Shown: in pieces, positions 1 through 10,826 of the stretch
How positions within the stretch are numbered: position 1 is the stretch's first letter
Layout of the letters: every line of letters begins with the position of its first letter
Assembly: GCF_014237455.1 (NCBI RefSeq)
Contig: NZ_JABZFL010000111.1
Coordinates: forward strand, 1-64,000
Direction: 5' to 3'
Source: Desulfobacula sp.
GTDB taxonomy: Bacteria > Desulfobacterota > Desulfobacteria > Desulfobacterales > Desulfobacteraceae
DNA length: 64,000 nt
The notes under the pieces: model-generated
What the model was told of the DNA's origin: nothing
Database searches by the model: none
The model's input: the letters and a program-made list of their open reading frames with translations, nothing else
Translations under genes and position numbers: made by a program

Positions 1-360
1 CAGTGAATAAAACCAATTCAATGCCGTTGTTAATTAGGCTAACTACCCAAAATAACAAATAATATAATTTTGAAAAAATCCTTAATTTTTTATATTAAGG
101 GTGTTGAATGTGAGTTTGATCATTCTGCACTGGCTATCTTTTTTTTCTCCTGGGAACTATGATGAGGATGAAAGTATGAATTTTCTGGATTTGGTTTTAT
201 CAATACCCATTAGAATTGTAAAGTGACTTTCATCCTGCCAGAATGAACATGAAGAATCCTGGATATTTTTTATGGCTTTTGAAGATACGGTTTGAAGGGT
301 TCAAAAGTCTTGAAAACACTCAGTTTTGTGGGGGATACGGTGGGGGATTGCTTTTCTCCA
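1..360. other. No recognisable gene
   Basis: This AT-rich stretch lies downstream of the minus-strand tRNA-Glu. I find no ORF with a convincing ribosome binding site or a recognisable product on either strand. A weak plus-strand frame of about 48 codons begins near 246 but resembles nothing. A short direct repeat GGGGGAT occurs twice near 331-350. It could be the edge of an element integrated next to the tRNA, but no integrase is visible. Confidence 0.4.
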
Positions 361-393
361 AAATAAAAAAGCTCTCAGAGAATCTCTGAAAGC
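361..393 (-). terminator. Rho-independent terminator of tRNA-Glu
   Basis: On the minus strand a hairpin with a stem of about ten base pairs and one mismatch (plus-strand 371-393) is followed by TTTTTTATTT. It lies 15 nt past the encoded CCA end of the tRNA, as expected for its terminator. Confidence 0.75.
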
Positions 394-407
394 CTTGGTA
401 ATAGTAT

Positions 408-482
408 TGGTGATCCCACGGGGAATCGAACCCCGGTTTCCGGCGTGAGAGGCCAGCGTCCTAACCGCTAGACGATGGGACC
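408..482 (-). tRNA. tRNA-Glu (anticodon CUC)
   Basis: Reading the minus strand gives a full cloverleaf. The acceptor GGUCCCA pairs with UGGGAUC, the D-arm begins GUCUAGC, and the anticodon stem CUGGC/GCCGG carries loop CUCUCAC. The T-arm is CGGGG-UUCGAUU-CCCCG, the discriminator is A, and an encoded CCA ends the gene. The anticodon CUC lies at plus positions 447-449 and reads GAG. The gene is 75 nt with CCA and closely resembles proteobacterial tRNA-Glu. It stands alone. Confidence 0.95.
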
Positions 483-499
483 TTTAAAAAGTACTTATA

Positions 500-526
500 C
501 TTATATTAAAGTGTGTATGTTGTCAA
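500..526 (-). promoter_or_regulatory. Putative sigma-70 promoter of tRNA-Glu
   Basis: On the minus strand a consensus -35 box TTGACA (521-526) is followed after 15 nt by TATAAG (500-505), about 18 nt before the tRNA 5' end. The spacer is slightly short, and a second TATAAG lies at 494-499. Confidence 0.5.
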
Positions 527-540
527 ATAAAATTACCGGC

Positions 541-747
541 TTATGCAGGCTTGTTTCTTTGTCCTTTTTTGAAACCAAAGATAAGATATATGAGCCAGCC
601 TATGATGGGAATGATGGCAACAAAGTGCCAGATGATTTTGACTTTTATTGACCCGAAATCCTTAAGAATAATGTCGATTAAGGCCAGCATGGTCAGGCCG
701 AAAGATATGGCGGAAATAAGCAGAATATATAAAATGGTTTGATCCAT
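541..747 (-). CDS. Small two-helix membrane protein, PLDc_N domain
   Basis: This 68-residue protein has two hydrophobic segments (about 5-27 and 38-60) and a short basic tail, KKGQRNKP. The central pattern IIWHFVAIIPIIGWLIYLIFG fits the PLDc_N domain found at the N-terminus of cardiolipin synthases and as small free-standing proteins. It has no catalytic HKD motif, so it is not itself a synthase. It starts 14 nt after the mltB stop, and an AAAGGA overlapping the end of mltB may serve as ribosome binding site, so the two are probably co-transcribed. Its function is unknown. Confidence 0.7.
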   Translation of the reverse strand: MDQTILYILLISAISFGLTMLALIDIILKDFGSIKVKIIWHFVAIIPIIGWLIYLIFGFKKGQRNKPA

Positions 748-761
748 CAGGGATGATTTGT

Positions 762-1646
762 TTATCCTTTTAACTTGTCTGAGATTTTTAACAATATGTC
801 CACATAGTAATTACTGTGGTTATAGCTGAACAATACCTCATGCTGTTTTTGCCTTGCAATCCCGGGTTTCCAGCCATGATGTTTCAAGTAGTTGGCCACG
901 CTGAAAATGGCATCGGCATGGGTAAAAAGATCGATTTTGCCATCGTTGTTTCCATCTTTGGCGAGTTTAAGCGCATTGGAAGGCATGAATTGGGAAATTC
1001 CCATGGCGCCTGCATATGAGCCTTTGATGCTTTCGGGCGCAATCTTTTCTTGTTCTGAATATTTGATAAGGGCTTTGAGTTCCTCATATCCCCATTTTGA
1101 GCGTTTCTCAACTTTTTTTATAAAGGCCTCTTTTTTGGTTTTTTTCTTGTCAGGAATGGAGTTCCAGATTCTTTCCCTCAAGGGTTCATCTGTCAACGCA
1201 GCCATGGTGGAAAGGGTGTTAATAACGGTTCGTTTTCCAAGATATGATCCAAGCCGTGTTTCAACAAGCAAAATAGCGGTGATGATTGTTTTATCAACGC
1301 CGTATGCTTTTTGTGCCTGGTCAAGAGTCGTTTTATGAGCGTCTAAATATTTCAACGCCTTTTTAATGGATTTTTTTGATGTAAACTGGTCGTAGTTAAG
1401 ACTTGATTCCGTATGAACAAAGAACAGGGAGACACCTTCAGGATTGAAAAAAATATTTTTGTTGGAAAATAATTGTTCTATCTTTTCTTTTTCAAATCCA
1501 TCATGGATAAGCTGCTGGATTAATTTGTCAAACTCATTGCCTTTCTTGGTTTCCTGCCCTGATAAAGGAGAGGATAGGATTAAAAAGGAGATGAAAATAA
1601 AAAAAGTGATAAGTTTTGTGTGTAATGATGGCAGCGTGAGTTTCAT
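762..1646 (-). CDS. mltB: Lytic murein transglycosylase B
   Basis: The protein is an SLT_2-family lytic transglycosylase that cleaves the MurNAc-GlcNAc bond of peptidoglycan with formation of 1,6-anhydroMurNAc. The catalytic glutamate is in VETRLGSYLGKR, and the family signature GSYAGAMGISQFMPSN follows, then the NDGKIDLFTHADAIFSVANY region. I chose the ATG at 1646 (294 aa). It opens with a typical signal peptide (MKLTLPSLHTKLITFFIFIS) and has AGGAGC 11 nt upstream, whereas the longer frame to 1703 would need a TTG start. The signal lacks an obvious lipobox cysteine, so the enzyme is probably periplasmic rather than lipid-anchored. Confidence 0.88.
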   Translation of the reverse strand: MKLTLPSLHTKLITFFIFISFLILSSPLSGQETKKGNEFDKLIQQLIHDGFEKEKIEQLFSNKNIFFNPEGVSLFFVHTESSLNYDQFTSKKSIKKALKYLDAHKTTLDQAQKAYGVDKTIITAILLVETRLGSYLGKRTVINTLSTMAALTDEPLRERIWNSIPDKKKTKKEAFIKKVEKRSKWGYEELKALIKYSEQEKIAPESIKGSYAGAMGISQFMPSNALKLAKDGNNDGKIDLFTHADAIFSVANYLKHHGWKPGIARQKQHEVLFSYNHSNYYVDILLKISDKLKG

Positions 1647-1803
1647 GGTTTTTTTGCCCGCTCCTTTTTTTCCGATCATATGCCAGACATCGCAAAATTG
1701 CAAAAATAATCATACGGGTACAATTTTTTACTTCTTATATCCTATTTTTTTTTGGATTGCACCAAAAAAATATGGCAGGGAAAATAATCAGGAGTTTTTC
1801 TAT

Positions 1804-1843
1804 AAAAAACACCCGGTCACTAAAACTTTTAATGACCGGGTGT
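1804..1843 (-). terminator. Terminator of the gln operon
   Basis: A perfect 11-bp stem, ACACCCGGTCA (1809-1819) with TGACCGGGTGT (1833-1843), is followed on the minus strand by a run of T. It lies just past the glnA stop and ends the glnD-glnB-glnA transcript. Confidence 0.88.
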
Positions 1844-1871
1844 CGATTTGGTTTAAATCCTTTAAAAAGAT

Positions 1872-3284
1872 TTAAATGTCGTAATAGAGATAGAATTCAT
1901 GGGGATGAGGACGACTGATAACCGGTTTAACTTCGTTTTCCATTTTATAGTCAATCCAGTATTCAATGACATCTTTGGTAAATACATCACCTTTCAGCAG
2001 AAAGTCGTGATCTTCTTTCAGGGCATTCAGTGCTTCTTCCAGGGAACCGGGTGCGGATTCCATTTCAGCAAGCTCTTCCGGTGGAAGATCATAAATGTTT
2101 TTATCCATTGGATCGCCCGGATCAATTTTGTTCTGGATACCGTCAATCATGGCCATTGCAATGGCTGAGAAGGCCATATAACCGTTGCATGAGGGATCCG
2201 GGGTTCTGAATTCGATCCGTTTGGCTTTGGGAGATCCCGAATACATGGGCAGGCGGATGGCCGCACTTCTGTTTCTGCTGGAATATGCAAGGTTGATCGG
2301 CGCTTCAAAACCCGGAACAAGCCGTTTGTAGGAGTTGGTAGTGGGGTTTGTGATGCCACAAAGGGCTTTGCAATGTTTCATGATGCCGCCTATGGCGTAA
2401 AGCGCCATATCTGACATGCCGGCATATTTGTTACCTGCAAATAAGGGATTCCCATCTTTCCAGAAACTCATATGGGTATGCATGCCGGTTCCATTGTCAC
2501 CATACAATGGCTTGGGCATGAATGTTACGGTATGATCATGTTTCGCCGCAACATTTTTAAGGACATATTTGAACCATGCAAGGCTGTCTCCCATGTTTAA
2601 CAGAGAATCAAATCTAAGATCGATTTCAGACTGACCGGCAGAAGCGACTTCATGATGCTGGCATTCCATGGCAATCCCGAGATCTTCCAGCGTCAGCATC
2701 ATCTCGGTTCTCATGTCCTGGTACTTGTCAGCAGGAGGAAGAGGAAAATATCCGTGTTTGGCACGGATTTTATATCCAAGGTTGGGCATTTCGTCAGCGC
2801 CGGTGTTCCAATGGGCTTCGGGAGAATCAATCTCGAAAAAGGCCGCATTAGGTTCAGACGCATACCGGATGTTGCTGAAGATAAAAAATTCAGGTTCAGG
2901 GCCGACATAGATCGTATCACCAAGACCTGTGCTTTTGATGTATTGTTCAACTTTTTTGGCAATACCTCTGGGGTCACGGCTGTAAGCTTCCAGAGTGATG
3001 GGCTCATGAATATTACCGATGATGGCAAGGGTCGGAACTTTGAAAAAGGGATCTATTCTAGCAGTTCCGGCCTCAGGGATAACAATCATATCAGAGTTAT
3101 CAATATTCTGCCATGCCCTCATGCTTGATCCGTCAAATCCAAATCCGTCTTCAAATGCAGACTCTGTGAACTCACAAACAGGGACTGAAAAATGCTGCCA
3201 TGTACCGATAAAGTCCATGTAGCGGAGATCAACAACCTTGATATTGTTTTCTTTTACCATTGCAATTACTTCTTTGGGTGTCAT
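1872..3284 (-). CDS. glnA: Glutamine synthetase, type I
   Basis: Glutamine synthetase makes glutamine from glutamate, ammonia and ATP. The 470-residue length fits the dodecameric GSI type. Visible motifs are DGSS near residue 53, the ATP and glutamate site motifs KPLYGDNGTGMHTHMSFW and NRSAAIRLP, and RIEFRTPDPSCNGY. NIYDLPPEE places a tyrosine at residue 398, equivalent to the adenylylated Tyr397 of E. coli, so the enzyme is probably of the adenylylated I-beta class. An AAGAAAGGAA ribosome binding site precedes the ATG. It lies 36 nt downstream of glnB, within the same sigma-54-driven operon. Confidence 0.96.
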   Translation of the reverse strand: MTPKEVIAMVKENNIKVVDLRYMDFIGTWQHFSVPVCEFTESAFEDGFGFDGSSMRAWQNIDNSDMIVIPEAGTARIDPFFKVPTLAIIGNIHEPITLEAYSRDPRGIAKKVEQYIKSTGLGDTIYVGPEPEFFIFSNIRYASEPNAAFFEIDSPEAHWNTGADEMPNLGYKIRAKHGYFPLPPADKYQDMRTEMMLTLEDLGIAMECQHHEVASAGQSEIDLRFDSLLNMGDSLAWFKYVLKNVAAKHDHTVTFMPKPLYGDNGTGMHTHMSFWKDGNPLFAGNKYAGMSDMALYAIGGIMKHCKALCGITNPTTNSYKRLVPGFEAPINLAYSSRNRSAAIRLPMYSGSPKAKRIEFRTPDPSCNGYMAFSAIAMAMIDGIQNKIDPGDPMDKNIYDLPPEELAEMESAPGSLEEALNALKEDHDFLLKGDVFTKDVIEYWIDYKMENEVKPVISRPHPHEFYLYYDI

Positions 3285-3320
3285 TATAATTCCTTTCTTA
3301 TGGGGGTGTACTAAGATATA

Positions 3321-6279
<2,959 letters not shown>

Positions 6280-6308
6280 ATCTGCTTTACCTATATTTGT
6301 TTAACATA

Positions 6309-6324
6309 AGCAATGGCCGTGCCA
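6309..6324 (-). promoter_or_regulatory. Sigma-54 (RpoN) promoter of glnD-glnB-glnA
   Basis: The minus strand reads TGGCACGGCCATTGCT. This matches the sigma-54 consensus TGGCAC-N5-TTGC[A/T], with GG (-24, 6323-6322) and GC (-12, 6311-6310) exactly 10 nt apart. The predicted start at about 6298 gives a 19-nt leader that holds the AGGTAAAG ribosome binding site of glnD. The -24 box lies in one arm of a 9-bp inverted repeat (6316-6324 with 6334-6342). Confidence 0.85.
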
Positions 6325-6580
6325 GAGCAGGCCTGGCACGGCATTCATTAAAAGGCATTAAAATATAAGCGGAAAATTATCGCGTACAAAAAGATTTATC
6401 ACAAAAATGTTATAAATACTATGAAATAAATTTCATTTTTGCAATTTAATAAATGGACGCCAAGATTATGGAAAGCCTGAGTCAAAAAATTATAAAGGGA
6501 AAATATAATAAGGAAGCGTTGTTACAGCCCCGCTTTTATCCAAAGGCGGCTGCAGTAAATGATATAATAATTGCTTTTTT
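6325..6580. other. Upstream region of glnD, possible enhancer site
   Basis: There is no gene here. On the minus strand this is the region where a sigma-54 activator such as NtrC would bind. A perfect 7-2-7 palindrome (ATGAAAT-AA-ATTTCAT, 6421-6436) sits about 125 bp upstream of the predicted start. It does not match the canonical NtrC site. An imperfect GC-rich hairpin near 6525-6555 lies 25-55 nt past the tatA stop and may help end that transcript. Confidence 0.35.
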
Positions 6581-6769
6581 TCAGTCTTTTTCGATTTTTT
6601 CCGGCTCATCTTTTTCGTCTTCAATTTTAGGCTCTTTGGTTCCTTTTTTGAAGTTCCTTATTCCTTTGCCGAGGCCGGCCCCGATTTCAGGAAGTTTTCC
6701 TGCGCCGAATATAATAAGGATAATTACAAGAATGATTATCAGTTCCGGCATTCCTAACCCACCAATCAT
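6581..6769 (-). CDS. tatA: Sec-independent protein translocase TatA/TatE
   Basis: The 62-residue protein has the TatA plan: a short periplasmic start, one transmembrane helix ([15 protein letters not shown], about 8-22), the [23 protein letters not shown] hinge and amphipathic helix, and an acidic/basic tail. TatA oligomers form the passage for folded proteins in the twin-arginine pathway. No tatB or tatC is adjacent. AGGAG lies 6 nt before the ATG. It is divergent from the MoxR gene. Confidence 0.93.
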   Translation of the reverse strand: MIGGLGMPELIIILVIILIIFGAGKLPEIGAGLGKGIRNFKKGTKEPKIEDEKDEPEKIEKD

Positions 6770-6999
6770 AGCACACTCCTAATTTGCATCATACTATTGT
6801 TAAATTAAAATTATTAACACCAAGTTATTAAAATGTCAATCTTTTAGAATTTCCCCAAAAGCAATTAGAGTTACATTTTTGTAATATATTTTCACGCAGA
6901 CGCTTTTTAAAAAAAACTTGTTAAAAGCTATTTTGTGATTATTATTAACATCGAAAATTTATGTAAAACTTAAACGGAAACCATATATGGAGATGCTGT

Positions 7000-7851
7000 A
7001 TGTATCAGGAATCGAATAATGAATTTCAGGGTGCAAAAAAATATGTCCTGGATCAGGAACTTGCCTCAATCGTTAATATATCAATGAAACTTGAGATGCC
7101 GCTGCTTCTCAAAGGAGAGCCGGGAACCGGGAAAACTATGCTGGCCCATGCCATTGTAGAAAATCTGAATATGCCTTTAATCGTCCTTAATGTTAAATCC
7201 AGTATGAAACTGATTGAGGCATTATATCAATATGATACCCTGACCCGTTTAAATGATTCCAGGTTCGGGGATTCCAAAAGGGATGTCAGCAATATTGATG
7301 AGTATATTAAAATGGGAAAGATCGGCCAGGCTTTTTGTTCAGACAAAAGAACCGTGCTGTTGATTGATGAAATTGATAAGGCAGATACAGATTTTCAGGA
7401 TGATATGCTGGATGTTCTTGACCAGATGCAGTTTGATATCATTGAAACTGATCAAACCATAAAAGCCAGATACAGGCCGGTTATCATTATTACATCCAAT
7501 GCAAAAAAAGATCTTTCCGATCCTTTTTTAGGCAGATGTAATTTTCATCATATTGCCTTTCCTGATCCCAAAATGATGAGAAAGATTATCAGCGTTCATT
7601 TTGAAGATATTGATTCAACGCTTGCCAAGAATGCCATTGACGCATTCTACAGCATGCGGGAGATAGATTCCATTGAGAAAAAACCGGCTACAAGGGAATT
7701 GATCAACTGGATCAGGGCATTGAATGCAGATCCTGATTTCAGGGCAAAAGACCTTGTTAAAGGGAAGCTTCCGTTTCTAGGGGTCCTGTTTAAAAAGAGC
7801 CCTGACTATGAAAGAGCAGCAAATATAGCGTCAAGAAGACGAATGTTTTAA
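7000..7851 (+). CDS. MoxR-family AAA+ ATPase
   Basis: This 283-residue AAA+ ATPase has Walker A GEPGTGKT (about 39-46), Walker B VLLIDEIDKAD (about 120-130) and a sensor-1 region IIITSNAKKDLSDPFLGRC. MoxR ATPases act as chaperones or cofactor-insertion helpers together with a VWA-domain partner, and the next gene encodes such a protein 14 nt downstream. The lineage that pairs with CoxE-like VWA proteins is the best match. The client protein cannot be told from the context. Confidence 0.85.
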   Translation: MYQESNNEFQGAKKYVLDQELASIVNISMKLEMPLLLKGEPGTGKTMLAHAIVENLNMPLIVLNVKSSMKLIEALYQYDTLTRLNDSRFGDSKRDVSNIDEYIKMGKIGQAFCSDKRTVLLIDEIDKADTDFQDDMLDVLDQMQFDIIETDQTIKARYRPVIIITSNAKKDLSDPFLGRCNFHHIAFPDPKMMRKIISVHFEDIDSTLAKNAIDAFYSMREIDSIEKKPATRELINWIRALNADPDFRAKDLVKGKLPFLGVLFKKSPDYERAANIASRRRMF

Positions 7852-7865
7852 TTGTTGGTGAATAG

Positions 7866-9059
7866 ATGTTTGTAAAATTTTTCTATACTTTAAAAGAGAT
7901 CGGGATACCGGTATCTCCCACATCTTTTCTCACGTTGCAAAAGGCGTTGCACCAGGGGATCATTAACAACCTGGATGATTTTTATACCTGTGCCAGAGCC
8001 ATCCTTGTCAAAAGCGAGAGGTATTTTGATCTGTATGATCAGGTATTTGTCCACCATTTTGAAGGGGTGCCGTTGCCTGAAAATGACGGGTTTGAAGTTG
8101 ATGAAATTGCCCGGGGCATGCTGGACGAATGGCTTAAAAATCCTAAAAATGTGGCGGATGCATTGGGGGTTGATGAAGAAAAGCTCAAGAATATGTCGCC
8201 GGAAGAATTGATTGAATATTTCAAAGAGCGGCTGAAAGACCAGGACGGAGAACATCATGGTGGCTATAAATGGATTGGTACAGGCGGATATTCACCGGTT
8301 GGACATTCCGGCCACCATCCCGGCGGTATGCGGGTTGGAGGAGAATCCAGAAACAAATCTGCGGTAAAAGTTGCCAATGAGCGCCGATATAAAGATTATT
8401 CAACATCAGGGCCTTTAACTCAGGCACAACTCGGTGAGGCGCTCAAACGCTTGAGGAACATGATCCCATCAGGGCCTAAGGATATGATTAATATTGATGA
8501 AACCATCAAGGAGACCCTGAGAAATGCCGGTGAAATTGAGCTTATGTTTGACAGGACATTAAAGGACAGGCTCAAGATTATCCTGGTCATTGACAATGGC
8601 GGCTGGTCAATGGATCCTTATATCCAGGCGGTTCAAACCCTTTTTGATTACGCACGATCTCAGTTCAAGGAAGTCAAAACCTATTTTTTCCATAACACGA
8701 TCTATGATTATCTTTGGGAAGACCCGGCCAGGTACAAGAAACCCAAGAATATTATTGAATTTTCACGGCTTGATCCTGATACAAGGCTGATTGTTGTCGG
8801 GGATGCCAGCATGGCGCCCTATGAACTCATGGCCCATGACGGCTCCATCCATATCTCGGAAAGAAGTGGGCGACCCAGCATAGATCAGCTCAATTTTTTG
8901 ACCAAAACCTTTTCACATTCTGTCTGGCTGAACCCGGTTTCAGAAACCATGTGGGGATATACGCACACCATTATAGCCATCTCAAAAATTTTTCCCATGT
9001 ATGAATTATCCCTGGACGGGCTTGAAAAAGCAGTGATGAAGCTTATGAGCAAGACATGA
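7866..9059 (+). CDS. VWA-domain protein, CoxE-like partner of MoxR
   Basis: This 397-residue protein has an N-terminal helical part, a glycine- and histidine-rich middle (about 135-165, with HHGGYKWIGTGGYSPVGHSG), and a C-terminal von Willebrand A domain starting at IILVIDNGGWSMDPY (about 238-253). The usual MIDAS motif DxSxS is altered to D-N-G-G-W-S, so metal-dependent adhesion may be weakened or changed. It forms a two-gene unit with the upstream MoxR ATPase, the known pairing for metal-center assembly or protein-complex remodelling. Confidence 0.78.
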   Translation: MFVKFFYTLKEIGIPVSPTSFLTLQKALHQGIINNLDDFYTCARAILVKSERYFDLYDQVFVHHFEGVPLPENDGFEVDEIARGMLDEWLKNPKNVADALGVDEEKLKNMSPEELIEYFKERLKDQDGEHHGGYKWIGTGGYSPVGHSGHHPGGMRVGGESRNKSAVKVANERRYKDYSTSGPLTQAQLGEALKRLRNMIPSGPKDMINIDETIKETLRNAGEIELMFDRTLKDRLKIILVIDNGGWSMDPYIQAVQTLFDYARSQFKEVKTYFFHNTIYDYLWEDPARYKKPKNIIEFSRLDPDTRLIVVGDASMAPYELMAHDGSIHISERSGRPSIDQLNFLTKTFSHSVWLNPVSETMWGYTHTIIAISKIFPMYELSLDGLEKAVMKLMSKT

Positions 9060-9097
9060 GCAATAAGTATTGAGAGTGTTCATCAGGATAGTTTGTT

Positions 9098-9904
9098 TTA
9101 TGCCTCATGATTTTCATATTGAAAATCAACATTATAAAGTGTCCTGGTGTTATTAAATATGGTTTGTGACAGTTTGTCCGGATCAGTATTCCTAATCTCG
9201 GCAAGTCTTAACAGGACTGATTTTACAAAGACCGGTTCATTGCGCCGGGTTTTATTCTTTTGAGGGGCCGGTGTAAGATAGGGGGCATCTGTTTCAATGA
9301 GTATCCGGTCTTCAGGAATCATCGGTGCAATACTTCTTAAATATGCCCCCCGTTCTTTCAGGGTCAATATTCCTGTAATTCCAATATAATATCCAAGATC
9401 AAGATACTTGAACATTTCTTCTCTGGTGCCTGAAAAACAATGAACAACGCCTTTGCGGCTTTCAGGGCCTTCGGATTTCAATATATCATAAAATCTTCCC
9501 TTTGAATCGCGTTCATGGAAAATCAATGGCAGGTCAAGTGCGCCTGCAATCTCAAGCTGGGTTATAAAACAGTCTTCCTGATCTTTAACCGGTGAAAACA
9601 TCCGGTTGTAATCAAGGCCGGTCTCCCCCCATGCCTTAACACAGGAATTTTTTTTGGCCAGACGGATCAAAGTGTCGATATTTTTTTTTGAGCAATCTTT
9701 TGCATCGTGGGGATGGATACCAACGGATGTAATGATGTTTTTATAAGTATTAGCTATTTTAATAGCTTTTAAAGATGTATTGATATCAATACCGACAATC
9801 ATGATGCCGTGGACATTTTCATTTTCTGCCCGGTCAATAACATCTTGAAGGTCTTTGTCATAGCATTTGTCATCAATATGAGAATGGGAATCAAATAATA
9901 TCAT
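9098..9904 (-). CDS. tatD: TatD-family metal-dependent hydrolase
   Basis: This 268-residue TIM-barrel hydrolase shows the family's metal-ligand motifs in order: DSHSHID (5-11), GETGLDYNR, FHERDSKG, VHCFSGT and ETDAPYLTP. Members are 3'-5' exodeoxyribonucleases (TatD/YcfH type) with additional tRNA or DNA processing roles. The ATG at 9904 is the natural start. It is convergent with the VWA gene and stands as a single gene. Confidence 0.9.
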   Translation of the reverse strand: MILFDSHSHIDDKCYDKDLQDVIDRAENENVHGIMIVGIDINTSLKAIKIANTYKNIITSVGIHPHDAKDCSKKNIDTLIRLAKKNSCVKAWGETGLDYNRMFSPVKDQEDCFITQLEIAGALDLPLIFHERDSKGRFYDILKSEGPESRKGVVHCFSGTREEMFKYLDLGYYIGITGILTLKERGAYLRSIAPMIPEDRILIETDAPYLTPAPQKNKTRRNEPVFVKSVLLRLAEIRNTDPDKLSQTIFNNTRTLYNVDFQYENHEA

Positions 9905-9952
9905 TCTTGTTTTTTACCTTATTTTAATCGGTTACGCTTTTACTTAAATAGT

Positions 9953-10005
9953 TTAAGCCTTCACTGAGTGGAAGAAGCCGTTTTACGGTAACAGTGAAGG
10001 CTTAA
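9953..10005. repeat. 53-nt perfect inverted repeat in a divergent promoter region
   Basis: TTAAGCCTTCACTG (9953-9966) is exactly reverse-complementary to 9992-10005. The 25-nt loop itself can form a small hairpin (CCG-TTTTA-CGG). It lies between divergent tatD and ftsE. There is no poly-T on either side, so it is not a standard terminator. It may be a regulatory or REP-like palindrome. Confidence 0.6.
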
Positions 10006-10109
10006 TGTAAGGAAAACTGTTCCGCAGCACTCCTTGACACAGGCAATTTATAACAGTAAATTCAGTTTCAGTCAATTAAGGATGATGCAGGGAATCTGAT
10101 TGTTAAGAT

Positions 10110-10826
10110 ATGAACGATAAGACTAATAAAAATTCAATTATCCGGCTGTTTAATGTCAGTAAGAGATTTGGAGGGAAGCTTGCCTTAAAGGATATCACCC
10201 TTGATATCGAGCAGGGCGAGCTTATTTTTATTTCAGGTCCTTCAGGGGCAGGAAAGTCAACCCTGCTTAAAATATTGTATCTTGCCCAAAAGGCCTCTGA
10301 AGGGCAAATCCTGATTGACGGTATGAACCTTGCCAGAATTTCTTCTTCAAAGCTTCCTTTTTTACGGCGGCGGTTTGGGATGATATTCCAGGATTTTAAA
10401 TTGATTCCCAACCGGACGGTTTTTGAAAATGTAGCCCTTGTTTTGGAAGCTGCCGGGGAAAAACCCTCTTTCATCAGAAAAAAAGTGATGCAGGTGTTAA
10501 GAACCACTGGAATGGAGAAAAAATTTAACACTTTGCCGCCAACACTTTCAGGAGGTGAGCAGCAGCGGGTTGCAGTGGCCAGAGCGGTTGTCGGGGAACC
10601 TTCCGTTGTTTTTGCGGATGAACCTACGGGCAGTCTGGACTCGAAATCTGCCCAGGCGATTCTTGATTTCTTAATGGGATACCATAAAAAAGGAGCGACT
10701 GTATTGATTGTCAGTCATAATCTGCATCTTCTGGAAAGGACTGTGAGTGGCAGAAATATTGAGATCAGTGAAGGTAGAATAAAACGGATTGCAACTATTT
10801 TCCAGGACAAAGAGAGAAAACAATAA
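10110..10826 (+). CDS. ftsE: Cell-division ATP-binding protein FtsE
   Basis: This 238-residue ABC ATPase has Walker A GPSGAGKST, Q-loop FQDFKL, signature LSGGEQQRVAVARA, Walker B VVFADEPTGSLD and the H-loop VSHN. It pairs with FtsX at the septum and transmits ATP hydrolysis through the membrane to peptidoglycan hydrolase activators. Its stop codon overlaps the ftsX ATG by one base. The order ftsE-ftsX-envC supports the assignment over a generic LolD-type ATPase. Confidence 0.94.
   Translation: MNDKTNKNSIIRLFNVSKRFGGKLALKDITLDIEQGELIFISGPSGAGKSTLLKILYLAQKASEGQILIDGMNLARISSSKLPFLRRRFGMIFQDFKLIPNRTVFENVALVLEAAGEKPSFIRKKVMQVLRTTGMEKKFNTLPPTLSGGEQQRVAVARAVVGEPSVVFADEPTGSLDSKSAQAILDFLMGYHKKGATVLIVSHNLHLLERTVSGRNIEISEGRIKRIATIFQDKERKQ

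Noticed and set aside
1-482. Integrated element with attachment site in tRNA-Glu
   Set aside because: By eye I found no second copy of the tRNA 3' end in the window and no integrase gene, so this is only a possibility outside the left edge.
892-1338. Long plus-strand frame of 148 codons opposite mltB
   Set aside because: It is antisense to a clear conserved gene and resembles no protein.
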